Of a stretch of DNA of 29,432 nt, positions 14,574-23,451 are shown one piece after another. Position 1 is the first letter of the stretch. Each line of letters begins with the position of its first letter. This stretch comes from an uncultured Muribaculaceae bacterium (GTDB lineage: Bacteria; Bacteroidota; Bacteroidia; Bacteroidales; Muribaculaceae). A program made the translations under genes and the position numbers. The stretch is from the NCBI GenBank assembly GCA_910584735.1, contig CAJUBM010000020.1:1-29432 (forward strand), written 5' to 3'. The notes below the pieces were generated by a model. The model had not been told where the DNA came from. It made no database searches and saw only the letters and a list, made by a program, of their open reading frames with translations.

Positions 14574-15830
14574 TTATTCGTTAAGAATCACCTTGAAAAG
14601 GTCTCTGTATCTCTGCGCCACGGAATGTTCGGAGAATTTCGCGGCTACCGACTCGCGGAGTCGGGCCGGGGTAACCTTGCCGAAGTGCATACGCATCTCC
14701 CCCTCCATAACGCCTCGGGCGAGTTCCCGGAAGTCGGGATAGGGGGCGAGCCAGCCTGTCTCGCCCTGGGTTATTATGTCGCGCTGCCCCCCACGGTCGA
14801 AGCTCACGGGCCAGCAGCCTGACGCCTGCCCTTCGATAAGGGTGGTGGGCAGGGTCTCGTAGAGCGAGGAGGACATCACGAAGCGGGCATGATGGTAGAG
14901 CGAGCGCACGGCCTGCGGGTCGCTGACCGGGCCGAGCCATGTGAACGGCATCGCCAGGTCGTCAAGGGCCGATTGGTCTTTGAGTGCGCCGAAGAACACG
15001 GGGTGGTAGTTGTTGCCCTGCTCCTCGAGTTCGTTCAGCGCTTTTACGGCTAACGGCAGACCCTTGATAGGGTCGTCAAGCCGCGCAGCCCCCATTAGGA
15101 TTATGTCGCGGTTATCTTCCTCCTGGGGCAGCCCCAGTTCGCTGCGCGAGAGGAATGGTCCCCGGTTGAATTCCTCCACCGGGAAGGCGTTGGGTATGAC
15201 GTGTATCTCGCGGTCGGCTAACAGCGGGCTTTCGGCACATTTCTCAGCCAGCCATGAGGAGACTGCCACGAAATGGATGTTCGGATTTGGGTATATCTCT
15301 TTCTTTTTCTGCCATATCCGCCGGGAGAGGTCGAACGTGGAAGCGTTGTCGCCCAGCATGGGGCAGTGGCCGCACGAACTTCTATATGCGGTGCAGTCGC
15401 CGGAGTGGTGGCAGATGCCCGTGAGCCACCACATATCGTGCATCACGATGATTACCGGCTTTTGGCGGGCGATACGGAGCAGGGTGTCAAGCGACAGCAT
15501 CCCCTGGTTCACCCACGAGACTATCACTATATCGGCCTGGCGTACCGCCCGGTGGCGCCATAGCGGAAGGCCGAAAGAGGCTGTATCGACCTTGAAGAGG
15601 TCGCGGCGGTTGAGGCCGTTGTTGAGGAATATCTGTAGCCGTTCGGCAAGAAACGGGGCCTTATGGCGCAGGGAACCGGCGGCGCGTATTACATACGGGG
15701 AATCGGAGGCTGTACGCGCGGCTACCATCACGGCGTCCACTCCGGCCTGACGCAGGGCGCGGGTGAGGCGGAGTGTCACTATGGCCGCGCCACCTGTAAT
15801 ATCATTAGTGCTGAGAAGGGCAACTTTCAT
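14574..15830 (-). CDS. Glycosyltransferase, GT4-like
   Basis: A 418-aa GT-B-fold glycosyltransferase, presumably transferring a sugar during surface polysaccharide or glycan synthesis at the cytoplasmic face. The N-terminal Rossmann half starts KVALLSTNDITGGAAIVTLRLTRAL, with the GGA loop. A Cys/His-rich stretch, CHHSGDCTAYRSSCGHCPMLG (about 141-161, broken from longer text), is typical of a GT4 subgroup and might bind a metal. The C-terminal half contains the family's E-x7-E motif (ETLPTTLIE) followed by ASGCWPVSFDRGGQ. The start overlaps the flippase stop by 4 nt, so the two are coupled. The sugar donor cannot be told from sequence. Confidence 0.88.
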   Translation of the reverse strand: MKVALLSTNDITGGAAIVTLRLTRALRQAGVDAVMVAARTASDSPYVIRAAGSLRHKAPFLAERLQIFLNNGLNRRDLFKVDTASFGLPLWRHRAVRQADIVIVSWVNQGMLSLDTLLRIARQKPVIIVMHDMWWLTGICHHSGDCTAYRSSCGHCPMLGDNASTFDLSRRIWQKKKEIYPNPNIHFVAVSSWLAEKCAESPLLADREIHVIPNAFPVEEFNRGPFLSRSELGLPQEEDNRDIILMGAARLDDPIKGLPLAVKALNELEEQGNNYHPVFFGALKDQSALDDLAMPFTWLGPVSDPQAVRSLYHHARFVMSSSLYETLPTTLIEGQASGCWPVSFDRGGQRDIITQGETGWLAPYPDFRELARGVMEGEMRMHFGKVTPARLRESVAAKFSEHSVAQRYRDLFKVILNE

Positions 15831-17338
15831 CGGCCGGCGGCTTTAGTGGTGGAACTCCGGCGCAGTATGCGGTCGAATGAGCCGCGACGTTCGGCAAGGA
15901 ATACAATCCCCACATAAACGGCAAGCAGCAGCACACGCAGCGGGAGGTCAACCTGGTTGTTCCCGGTTGTGAGCACCCATCCGGCACCCCACAGACCCAT
16001 GGCGCAGAAGATATAGAACACCACACGTGGTATATCGTACCCGATAGGGTATTTCTTCCGCCCCACGAAGTAGCTTGCCAGCATCATCACGCCGTAGCAT
16101 ACCAACGCCGCCACGGCGCACCCCATGAAGCCCCACATCGGGACCAACAGGAAGTTCAGCGCCACGGTCACTGCCAGACCTAAGAGGGAGAACCATGTGC
16201 CCCACACTGTCCGGTCGGTGAGTTTGTACCATAGCGACAGGTTGAAGAACACGCCGAAGAAGAATTCGGCCATCATGATTACCGGCACCACCTTCAACCC
16301 CGAGAAATAGGCCGGGGAGATGAAGTATTTCAGAATCGGGAGGAAGTAGATTACCCCTAAGAAGATGAACATGGCGGCGATTACGAACCATGTCATGGCC
16401 TGGCGGTAGGCCAGGTTCTTATCCTCCCCTTTCTCGCGGCTATGCGCGAAGATGAACGGCTCGTAGGCGAAGCGGAAGGCCTGGATGAACATCACCATCA
16501 CGATGGCAATCTTATAGTTGGCCCCGTAGATGCCGAGTTCGGTCATGGCCGTGGCCTTGTCGGGGTATATCATGGGGAACAGAATCTTGTCGATAGTCTG
16601 GTTCATCACCCCGGCGATACCGATAATCAGCAGCGGGAAGGAGTAATGCAGCATCTCGCGCAGCAGACGGCTGTTGAAACTGTAGCGTTCGGCGTTCAGT
16701 TCCGGGAAGAGCAGCAACAGGATTGCCAGAGAACTGATCATGTTGGCAAGGAAGATATAGCCGATGCCGAATCCGGGGTCGTAGAACCAGCCGATTGTCT
16801 CCGGGTGGTTGGCCCACAGCCAGGGGCAGAGCAGGATGAAGAAGAGGTTCAGCCCTATGTTCAGCCCTATGTTTACTAATTTCAGCGATGCGAAACGCAC
16901 GGGGCGTTTCTTGTATCGCAGGTAGGCGAACGGCATGGCCGTGTATGCATCCACCCCTACGGCCACGGCCATCATCCATATGTAGGAGGGGTGGGCGCCT
17001 ATATCAAGCGCCCCTGCAATCTCCGGGGAAAGGATGCAGGTGGCGATTATGAAGAGGATGGACGATGTGCCGAGCGAAAGAAGGGCCGTGGTGTAGACCT
17101 GGCCCGGGTTCTTCCACCGTTCGTGGTTGGCGAAGCGGAAGAAGCCTGTCTCCATGCCGTAGGTGAGGATTATCAGCACCAGGGCCACATAGGCGTAGAG
17201 GTTGGTAACGATGCCGTATTGCGCCGAGGGGAAGCAATAGGTGTACATCGGCACCAGGCACCAGTTGAGGAAACGCCCTACAATAGAACTGACACCGTAG
17301 ATGGCGGTGTCTTTGAACAGCGATTTTACGGAAGCCAT
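15827..17338 (-). CDS. Polysaccharide flippase (Wzx/MOP superfamily)
   Basis: A 503-aa polytopic membrane protein with about 12-14 hydrophobic helices. The N-terminus SVKSLFKDTAIYGVSSIVGRFLNWCLVPMY is the usual opening of MOP-superfamily oligosaccharide flippases (broken here: MASVKSLFKDTAIYG, then SSIVGRFLNW). Such proteins move lipid-linked oligosaccharide across the inner membrane. It overlaps the glycosyltransferase by 4 nt and follows ruvB by 53 nt. A perfect 12-bp tandem duplication (16848-16871) encodes NIGLNIGL inside a membrane helix. A lone flippase plus one glycosyltransferase is too little for a full capsule locus, so partners probably lie elsewhere. Confidence 0.9.
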   Translation of the reverse strand: MASVKSLFKDTAIYGVSSIVGRFLNWCLVPMYTYCFPSAQYGIVTNLYAYVALVLIILTYGMETGFFRFANHERWKNPGQVYTTALLSLGTSSILFIIATCILSPEIAGALDIGAHPSYIWMMAVAVGVDAYTAMPFAYLRYKKRPVRFASLKLVNIGLNIGLNLFFILLCPWLWANHPETIGWFYDPGFGIGYIFLANMISSLAILLLLFPELNAERYSFNSRLLREMLHYSFPLLIIGIAGVMNQTIDKILFPMIYPDKATAMTELGIYGANYKIAIVMVMFIQAFRFAYEPFIFAHSREKGEDKNLAYRQAMTWFVIAAMFIFLGVIYFLPILKYFISPAYFSGLKVVPVIMMAEFFFGVFFNLSLWYKLTDRTVWGTWFSLLGLAVTVALNFLLVPMWGFMGCAVAALVCYGVMMLASYFVGRKKYPIGYDIPRVVFYIFCAMGLWGAGWVLTTGNNQVDLPLRVLLLAVYVGIVFLAERRGSFDRILRRSSTTKAAGR

Positions 17339-17391
17339 ATCAGAGCTATGTATGTCAATTCGGTGTATGCTATTAAAGCCATCTTGTCCCG

Positions 17392-18423
17392 TCAGAACAG
17401 ACCGCCGTAGTCTATGCGCGATATGCCGAGGTGGCGCCAGGCCAGGTCGGTTACCTCGCGTCCGCGGGGTGTGCGCTGGAGGAAGCCCTCTTTGATGAGG
17501 AACGGCTCGTAGACGTCCTCTATCGTGCCGGGGTCTTCTCCTAAGGCCGTGGCGATGGTGGTCAGACCCACGGGACCCCCACGGAACTTGGTGATTATGG
17601 TGGCCAGAATCTTGTTGTCAATTTCGTCAAGGCCGTAGCGGTCGATGTTCAGGGCCTCCAGGGCGAAGCGGGCGATGTCGGGGTCTATGACGCCCGAACC
17701 TTTCACCATGGCGAAGTCGCGTACGCGGCGCAGCAGGCCGTTGGCTATACGCGGTGTGCCGCGTGAGCGCAGGGCTATCTCGTGTGCGGCCTCGCCTGTG
17801 CATTTTATCCCTAACAGCGAGGCTGACCGCAGGATTATACGTTCCAGCACCTCGTGGTCGTAATATTCCAGATGGCAGTTTATCCCGAAGCGCGCCCGCA
17901 GGGGGGAGGTGAGCAGCCCTGAACGGGTGGTTGCGCCGATGAGGGTAAAGGGGGAGAGGGTAAGCTGCACCGAGCGTGCCCCGGGCCCCTTGTCAATCAT
18001 TATGTCGATGCGGTAGTCTTCCATGGCCGAGTAGAGATATTCCTCCACAACGGGGCTGAGGCGGTGTATCTCGTCGATGAACAGCACATCGTTCTCCTCC
18101 AGGGAGGTGAGTATGCCCGCCAGGTCGCCGGGCTTGTCAAGTACGGGGCCGGAGGTTACTTTGAATCCCACGCCGAGTTCGTTGGCAATTATCGCCGAGA
18201 GGGTGGTTTTCCCCAGTCCGGGAGGGCCGTGGAGCAGCAGGTGGTCCAGAGCCTCGCCGCGCATACGTGCGGCGGCTACGAACACCCGCAGGTTTTCCAC
18301 GATTTTCTCCTGTCCGGCAAACGACTCAAAACGTCCCGGACGGAGGGCGCGTTCAAAATCCTGGTCCGATTTCGAGGCCTCGTGGCGTATGTCGTAATCT
18401 GGTTCTTCTTTCATTTCGTGCAT
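17392..18423 (-). CDS. ruvB: Holliday junction branch migration ATPase RuvB
   Basis: RuvB is the hexameric AAA+ motor that, with RuvA, drives branch migration of Holliday junctions. The 343-aa length is normal. Walker A GPPGLGKT is at 66-73, Walker B/DEIH at 117-120, sensor GATTRSG at 163-169, and the arginine-finger segment SPLRARFG follows. The C-terminal winged helix ends GREVTDLAWRHLGI. The ATG at 18423 overlaps the stop of the AsmA-like gene (TAATG), indicating coupling; a second ATG three codons later is an alternative start. Its placement inside an envelope gene string is a matter of shared transcription rather than shared function. Confidence 0.97.
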   Translation of the reverse strand: MHEMKEEPDYDIRHEASKSDQDFERALRPGRFESFAGQEKIVENLRVFVAAARMRGEALDHLLLHGPPGLGKTTLSAIIANELGVGFKVTSGPVLDKPGDLAGILTSLEENDVLFIDEIHRLSPVVEEYLYSAMEDYRIDIMIDKGPGARSVQLTLSPFTLIGATTRSGLLTSPLRARFGINCHLEYYDHEVLERIILRSASLLGIKCTGEAAHEIALRSRGTPRIANGLLRRVRDFAMVKGSGVIDPDIARFALEALNIDRYGLDEIDNKILATIITKFRGGPVGLTTIATALGEDPGTIEDVYEPFLIKEGFLQRTPRGREVTDLAWRHLGISRIDYGGLF

Positions 18424-21400
18424 TATTTCTTCTTTGGTACGGCCACCTTTACCGGCGGTGTGGCGCGTAGCGGGAAGCGTGTGGTATCGGGGTTGTCGAT
18501 AAGCCCGGCACGTATCATCTGCAAGGAGTCGGCGGCTGTCAGGCGGTCATCGTCCATGTCTGTGCCGAGCGCACGGGCAGCCGACCGTGCCGCATCGCGG
18601 CGGTTGTTGTCGCCGAAGTTCAGGCGCCCGAGACGGGCCTTGGAGATTCCGCGCCGGAACACGTTGTCAATCTGCTGCACCAGGTTGATGCGTGTGTTGT
18701 CGGCAATCTGCTGGCGCTCGCCCACCATGCCCGGCTTCACCTTGGCACCTCCGAGACGCACTTTCAGTTTGTCGGGATTCCCTTTGAGGTTGATGCCGAA
18801 TTTGAACGGTATTGGCGATTTCAGCACCGATACGTGGTAGTTCATGTTCATCGCAAGGTCGTTATGCCCCATCACTCCCAGTCGATATCGGTCGATGTCG
18901 AACATGAAGGGGTACACCTCTATCGATGAGTTCTCTATCACGGCTTCCACCTCCATGTGGTCTATCATGTTGCGGTTCTTGTTGCGGAACAGCAGCCATT
19001 TCGACACGGTCTTGAACGTTGCCGGATCCATCAATACCAACGAATCCCCCTCTATTTTTATTGCCGCTTTCAGCGACGGGATGTCGATATCCATGTTTCG
19101 GAGTATGTCGGTGGTGACGGCAATGTCGGCGTTCACAACTCCCGAGAAGTTCTGCATCATAGGCATTATGGTGTCTATGGCCGGCACTAACGAGGTAAGG
19201 CGGTCAAGGCGGAAGTTATTCACCTTCATACCCATGCCGAATTGCAGGGAGTCGGGGCGCGCCCCGGCATAGAGGCCGTTGAGGCCGATAGAGCCTATCT
19301 CGGTGGAGGCTGAGAGGTTGCGCAGGTTCAGGGCGCCGTCGTAAAGCAGCAGGTCGCCACGGAAGGTGTGCAGCACCATGTCGGCATAGAGTATATGGTC
19401 GGCTCGGACGCGCAGGTGGGCGTCTATGTTGTGGGGCAGCAACAGCGGCCCTGTGGCAACGGTGTCGGCCATGGCTGTGAGGCGGGTGGCATCGGCCGAA
19501 TCGTTGTCATCCCATACCATTGTGGAGTCGGCCGAGGAGGCCAGCGCCGAGCCTGCGAACAGCGCGTCGACGAGTTCGTTGACATTCACCGTGTCGCATT
19601 TCAGACGCAGGTCCATCTTCAGGGTGTTGTCGCGGCGCGAGGTTAGTGCGCGGCGCAGGTTGGAGAGTGTGCCCGAGACCGTGAAGTCGCTTTGGCCGCA
19701 GCGCAGGGCCACATCGCGTATCGACAGTGAGTCCTGGTTGAAGCGCATGTTGAAGTTGTAAACCCGGTTGTCGAGTGGCAGGTAGGGCGTTACCAGGCGT
19801 CCGCGCGAGGCTCTGATGTGGCCGTTCCAGTCCCATTGGCGCAGGAGGTTGCGTTGTTTTCGTGACAGATCGAAGTCCACATTTTCCTCTTCAGGCAGGT
19901 GGGACAGGGAGTCGAGACGTGCCTTCCTCCGGGCTGCGCGTTGGGCTCGTTGCTCCTCCGTAAGGGCTTTTGCTGCCCGGCGGCGCGCGGCGCGGGCTTC
20001 GTTGAGGTGTATTGTCATGTCTGCCTCGGCCTCGCGCAACGACACTTTTGTAAGGGCCTGCCCGAACATAAGTCGCCGGGCGTTGATGCCGAGGGTCAAC
20101 AGCGGTGAGCGCCCCGCGCCTTTGAATCGCCGGAGCGACATCCCTATGGATGCATCGCGCAGGCGGGCGCGCATGGTGTCATCGGGGGCATCGAACTTCA
20201 GTCGGGCTATTGAAAGTCTCCCTCCGAATGGATTTATTTCGGAGGTGTCGGCTGAGGAGGCTCGGTTCACCGATCCGACTCCGGCCTTGAGGCTTCTGAT
20301 TTCAAGATTCATGCCCATGCCGTTGGCTGCGAGGGTGTCGATTTCCAACGAAACCTGTAGCAGGGAGTCTATCTTGGCTCCGTCCTTCACGAATCCTTGG
20401 TTGGTGCCGAATTGCAGTCGCGCGTGGCGGCTGTAGGCGCTCAATAACCCCGGGTCGCTCGCTCTAAGGTCGGTCAGGTTGATTTCCCCGTCGGCATGGA
20501 GCCTGTGGAATCCCTCGCGGGAAAGGTCTGACATGTAGAAACGGAATGTTGATCTGCCGTCAATCTGCCCTGATATATCCAGCGGGATGAGGGCCTTGAG
20601 GCGTCCCGGTAGCCGCGAGAGGTTGATTCTCCCTTTGAACGCGCCATCAATTAATGGGTCCGCCTTAATATTGGTGACGGAGAGGGCCAGGTCGAAGTTT
20701 AGCGATTCCCCGCTTATGTGCATCCCCTTGAGGGTGAATGTGGAAGCGTTTATGTCGGAGCCGTCGAAACGGGCTTCGACCATGGCCTGCACATCATCGA
20801 AGCGGTAGCCGTCGTAGGTTATCTCGCACGGCGGAATCTCTACGGTGGCATCAAACGACGGCATGGCGGAGTCTGCAAGGTTCCAGGGGCGTGTAAGCTG
20901 TATGTTCGAGGTCACAAGCATGGATGTGCGCAGGGGCGACAGCATATATTGCAACGATGCCGGTGCATGCTCCAGCACTGACTGGAGGGGTATCTTGTCG
21001 AACTCGGCCCGTAGCTCCGAGATTTCGGGGGTGTCGGAGAAATCCACGTTGGTGTTGATAGTCACGGCGTAGTCATCGAGCTTCATCAGGAAGTCGTTGA
21101 TGCCTATGGCCATAGGTTTCTCCCTGTCCCAGTTTATCATGCCTTGCGCGCCTAAGGAGAGTTCGGCGAAGCGGAATTGCTCGAGTATCGGCGATTTAAG
21201 ATTCCCCTCTATTTCAAGACGGTATTGCGGGGCGTCGTGTCCGCGCAGCGTCACGTTGCGCAGCGCCACTGTGATGTCTGTAGAGTCCGCCAATGAGCGG
21301 TAGCGCAGCGGCGCGGCATCGACAATCTCGAAACGGTTTATCGAGATTGATGGCACGGAGACTGAGGAGGTGTCGGCCTCTTCCGATGTGGGGAAGATGT

Positions 21401-21914
21401 CGTAGTTTGATACCGAATCGTTAACCTGTACAAGGTTGGCCTCCATACCTCTGAAGGTGACGTCATAGAGGGATATGTCACCTTTCAGCATAGCCAGCAC
21501 GTTCACCCCTCCGTGGAAGGAACGGAGTTCCAGGAGGTGGCGGTAGTCCTCGGGCAGCCGGCTCTTTACAGTGTCGGGCAGTTTGTCGAGCGAGCGCGAC
21601 ATCAGGCGGAGCGAGTCAACATCTACCGTCATTTTAGGGAAGGTATGCCAGAAGGTCAGCTCTATCCGGGAGGCTTTGACATCGGCGTCGAGATATTTCG
21701 ATGCCTGTTCCTCTACCAAGGGTGTGAGCCGGGCAGGGGTGAGAATCCACACTATGAGTGTGCAGATCAGGATGAAGAGGGCTGCTAACACTCCCACGGA
21801 GATTCCGGCCCACTTAAGGACTTTCTCCCACCATGGGCTTGATGTCTTGCCTGAGTTGTCTGCCGTTCTCTCTTCGGCCACTTCGTTTATATCTTGTTGT
21901 TCGTTCGGTTTCAT
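18423..21914 (-). CDS. AsmA-like family protein
   Basis: A 1163-aa protein anchored in the inner membrane by one helix (about 36-58, AGISVGVLAALFILI) after a short charged cytoplasmic tail. The rest is periplasmic and beta-rich, opening with ILTPARLTPLVEEQASKYLDADVKASRIELTFWHTFP-type sequence that marks the AsmA N-terminus (quoted here in part only: RLTPLVEEQASKYLDADV). The C-terminal third, with FKTVSKWLLFRNKNRN and VEAVIENSSIEVYPF, resembles the AsmA C-terminal region. Bridge-like AsmA/TamB proteins are linked to lipid transport and outer-membrane homeostasis; the substrate here is unknown. A basic, Arg/Ala-rich insert (EARAARRRAAKAL to about RRKARLDSLSHL) interrupts the middle. It is 7 nt from the DUF5715 gene and overlaps ruvB. 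Confidence 0.88.
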   Translation of the reverse strand: MKPNEQQDINEVAEERTADNSGKTSSPWWEKVLKWAGISVGVLAALFILICTLIVWILTPARLTPLVEEQASKYLDADVKASRIELTFWHTFPKMTVDVDSLRLMSRSLDKLPDTVKSRLPEDYRHLLELRSFHGGVNVLAMLKGDISLYDVTFRGMEANLVQVNDSVSNYDIFPTSEEADTSSVSVPSISINRFEIVDAAPLRYRSLADSTDITVALRNVTLRGHDAPQYRLEIEGNLKSPILEQFRFAELSLGAQGMINWDREKPMAIGINDFLMKLDDYAVTINTNVDFSDTPEISELRAEFDKIPLQSVLEHAPASLQYMLSPLRTSMLVTSNIQLTRPWNLADSAMPSFDATVEIPPCEITYDGYRFDDVQAMVEARFDGSDINASTFTLKGMHISGESLNFDLALSVTNIKADPLIDGAFKGRINLSRLPGRLKALIPLDISGQIDGRSTFRFYMSDLSREGFHRLHADGEINLTDLRASDPGLLSAYSRHARLQFGTNQGFVKDGAKIDSLLQVSLEIDTLAANGMGMNLEIRSLKAGVGSVNRASSADTSEINPFGGRLSIARLKFDAPDDTMRARLRDASIGMSLRRFKGAGRSPLLTLGINARRLMFGQALTKVSLREAEADMTIHLNEARAARRRAAKALTEEQRAQRAARRKARLDSLSHLPEEENVDFDLSRKQRNLLRQWDWNGHIRASRGRLVTPYLPLDNRVYNFNMRFNQDSLSIRDVALRCGQSDFTVSGTLSNLRRALTSRRDNTLKMDLRLKCDTVNVNELVDALFAGSALASSADSTMVWDDNDSADATRLTAMADTVATGPLLLPHNIDAHLRVRADHILYADMVLHTFRGDLLLYDGALNLRNLSASTEIGSIGLNGLYAGARPDSLQFGMGMKVNNFRLDRLTSLVPAIDTIMPMMQNFSGVVNADIAVTTDILRNMDIDIPSLKAAIKIEGDSLVLMDPATFKTVSKWLLFRNKNRNMIDHMEVEAVIENSSIEVYPFMFDIDRYRLGVMGHNDLAMNMNYHVSVLKSPIPFKFGINLKGNPDKLKVRLGGAKVKPGMVGERQQIADNTRINLVQQIDNVFRRGISKARLGRLNFGDNNRRDAARSAARALGTDMDDDRLTAADSLQMIRAGLIDNPDTTRFPLRATPPVKVAVPKKK

Positions 21915-21921
21915 AATATGT

Positions 21922-22719
21922 TTAGTTCATCCTGCCGGGTTTGCCGTCGTTCTGCGGTCGGGCGGTTACGTGGAAGCATGACTGCTTTCGTTCGTACTTC
22001 ACATAGCAACGCCCCTGTTGGCGCATCTCCCATATTATTTCGGCAAGGAGGTTCTTCAGATCCTCCTGTGTGCGGTACACCCCGCCGGGACGGTTACAGA
22101 TGAATTTTGAATAGGATATGTCGAAAGTCGTGCCGAAAAGGTGGGCCGAGGAGTCCACCGAGTTGCGGTTGCGCCTCCGTAGGTGTCTCACGAGGCGCGG
22201 GGTGCGGAGCACCGAAGTCACCTTTATACGGTAGTCGCCTCCACCTCTCGCCTGTAGTGTGTCGCGGAACGCATGTCCTATGTCGGCTAACAGTCTGGCC
22301 GCATCCGGGACGAGGTATGGCACCGAGTGGGTGAGGTTGTCGATGTAATAGTCTTCGCAGGTGGCGATACGTGCAAGCCTCCCTCCGGCTTGCCAGGCGC
22401 TCCGGGGATCGGTCAGGGGCGCTATACCTATAGCTGAAGCGGCCTGGAGATGCAGGTAGTTGCTGTCGTTGAACGACCTTCCGAGCGATCCCTGTGGAAG
22501 CCGGTTTATTTTGAGCTTCACGCATCCTTTTCCGGGCATAGAGTCCAGGCAGGCGGAATGGGGATTGCGGGCGGATATTGTGTCGGCGGGGGTGAGTATC
22601 GCCAATATCTCCTGATGGGTCAGTTCCTTTTCTTCCGGGACACGGGCTGCATCGTTCTCCGAGCATCCGATTCCTGCGAAAAGGAGACAGCTACACATTA
22701 TTATATATAATAAGCGCAT
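21922..22719 (-). CDS. DUF5715 lipoprotein, M15-peptidase-like
   Basis: A 265-aa lipoprotein: signal MRLLYIIMCSCLLFAGIG with lipobox Cys19. The C-terminal half matches the DUF5715 pattern I recall (KVTSVLRTPRLVRHLRRRN). The stretch SAHLFGTTFD (191-200) fits the S-x-H-x6-D zinc signature of M15/VanY-type D-Ala-D-Ala peptidases: His193 and Asp200 would be two ligands, and His250 in CFHVT the third. The usual catalytic Glu two or three residues before the last His is not evident (QSCFH), so activity on peptidoglycan is uncertain. It is 12 nt after the phosphatase gene and 7 nt before the AsmA-like gene. The assignment to DUF5715 is from memory of the family and was not checked by search. Confidence 0.83.
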   Translation of the reverse strand: MRLLYIIMCSCLLFAGIGCSENDAARVPEEKELTHQEILAILTPADTISARNPHSACLDSMPGKGCVKLKINRLPQGSLGRSFNDSNYLHLQAASAIGIAPLTDPRSAWQAGGRLARIATCEDYYIDNLTHSVPYLVPDAARLLADIGHAFRDTLQARGGGDYRIKVTSVLRTPRLVRHLRRRNRNSVDSSAHLFGTTFDISYSKFICNRPGGVYRTQEDLKNLLAEIIWEMRQQGRCYVKYERKQSCFHVTARPQNDGKPGRMN

Positions 22720-22731
22720 ATCTCGGCCTTT

Positions 22732-23229
22732 CTATTTCTCGGTTGTGACTGCCCGGTAAAGGCGTTGGCATCCGTCTTGGAGCAGGTCGAGCACCAGTTC
22801 GAAGCCTTCCGCTCCTTCATAATATGGATCGGGAACGTGGTCGAATCCCTTGATAGGGTCTAAGAACCGCCCCATGGGTATTATCTTGGCCTCGGCTTCG
22901 GGGGAGGGTGCGAGTTCGCGCAGATCGGCAATGTTCTGCGAGTCCATTCCGATGATGTAGTCGAAGCGGTCGAAATCATCCGTGCACACCTGGCGGCAGC
23001 GGTGGTCTAACTCCAGGCCGCGCTGCCGGGCATGCAGGCGCATGCGCCGGTCGGGAAGGTCGCCGATGTGCCACCTGCCGGTTCCGGCGGAGTCAATCTC
23101 CCATTCGTCCTCTTCACCTTTCTGCCTAAGGAGGGCCTTCATCACCCCCTCGGCAGCCGGAGAACGGCATATATTGCCGAGACATACGAATAATAATCGT
23201 TTACCTGTGGTATTATGGTAGTTGCTCAT
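22732..23229 (-). CDS. Low-molecular-weight protein-tyrosine phosphatase
   Basis: A 165-aa cytoplasmic phosphatase. The P-loop CLGNICRS holds the C-x5-R motif with nucleophile Cys16 and Arg22 followed by Ser23. The general-acid Asp is Asp134 in PDPYY. Length is typical. In Gram-negative bacteria such enzymes often act with tyrosine kinases controlling polysaccharide export, and it is tempting to link it with the flippase and glycosyltransferase further along the same strand; no kinase is present in the window. It is the first gene of the six-gene string and has a good -7 element about 25 nt before the start. Confidence 0.95.
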   Translation of the reverse strand: MSNYHNTTGKRLLFVCLGNICRSPAAEGVMKALLRQKGEEDEWEIDSAGTGRWHIGDLPDRRMRLHARQRGLELDHRCRQVCTDDFDRFDYIIGMDSQNIADLRELAPSPEAEAKIIPMGRFLDPIKGFDHVPDPYYEGAEGFELVLDLLQDGCQRLYRAVTTEK

Positions 23230-23254
23230 TAAAGTCGGGATTTTTTTATTCCTA

Positions 23255-23262
23255 CAAAGTTA
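23255..23262 (-). promoter_or_regulatory. -7 element for the phosphatase-to-glycosyltransferase operon
   Basis: Minus-strand TAACTTTG matches TAnnTTTG exactly, 26 nt before the phosphatase ATG. There is no clear TTG at -33. It shares a 220-nt AT-rich divergent intergenic region with the next promoter. Confidence 0.65.
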
Positions 23263-23364
23263 ATAAAACTATCCCGAATCCTGTAATTTTGGCATAATTT
23301 TAGGGTGCGTTTTACTTTTTTGGCAATATGGGTCTGTTTTTTTTTGTTTTCCATGAATGTTTTT

Positions 23365-23395
23365 TTGGAGTTTTAAAAAAAAGTATATAAATTTG
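23365..23395 (+). promoter_or_regulatory. Promoter of the secreted-protein gene
   Basis: TTG (23365-23367), 20-nt spacer, TAAATTTG (23388-23395), with A/T runs upstream of and inside the spacer. A full Bacteroidetes -33/-7 pair 57 nt before the ATG at 23452; probably strong. Confidence 0.8.
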
Positions 23396-23451
23396 CCAGC
23401 ATCAAATCAGACAAAGAGACTTTTATTTAATCCACTTAATATTTAAACAGA

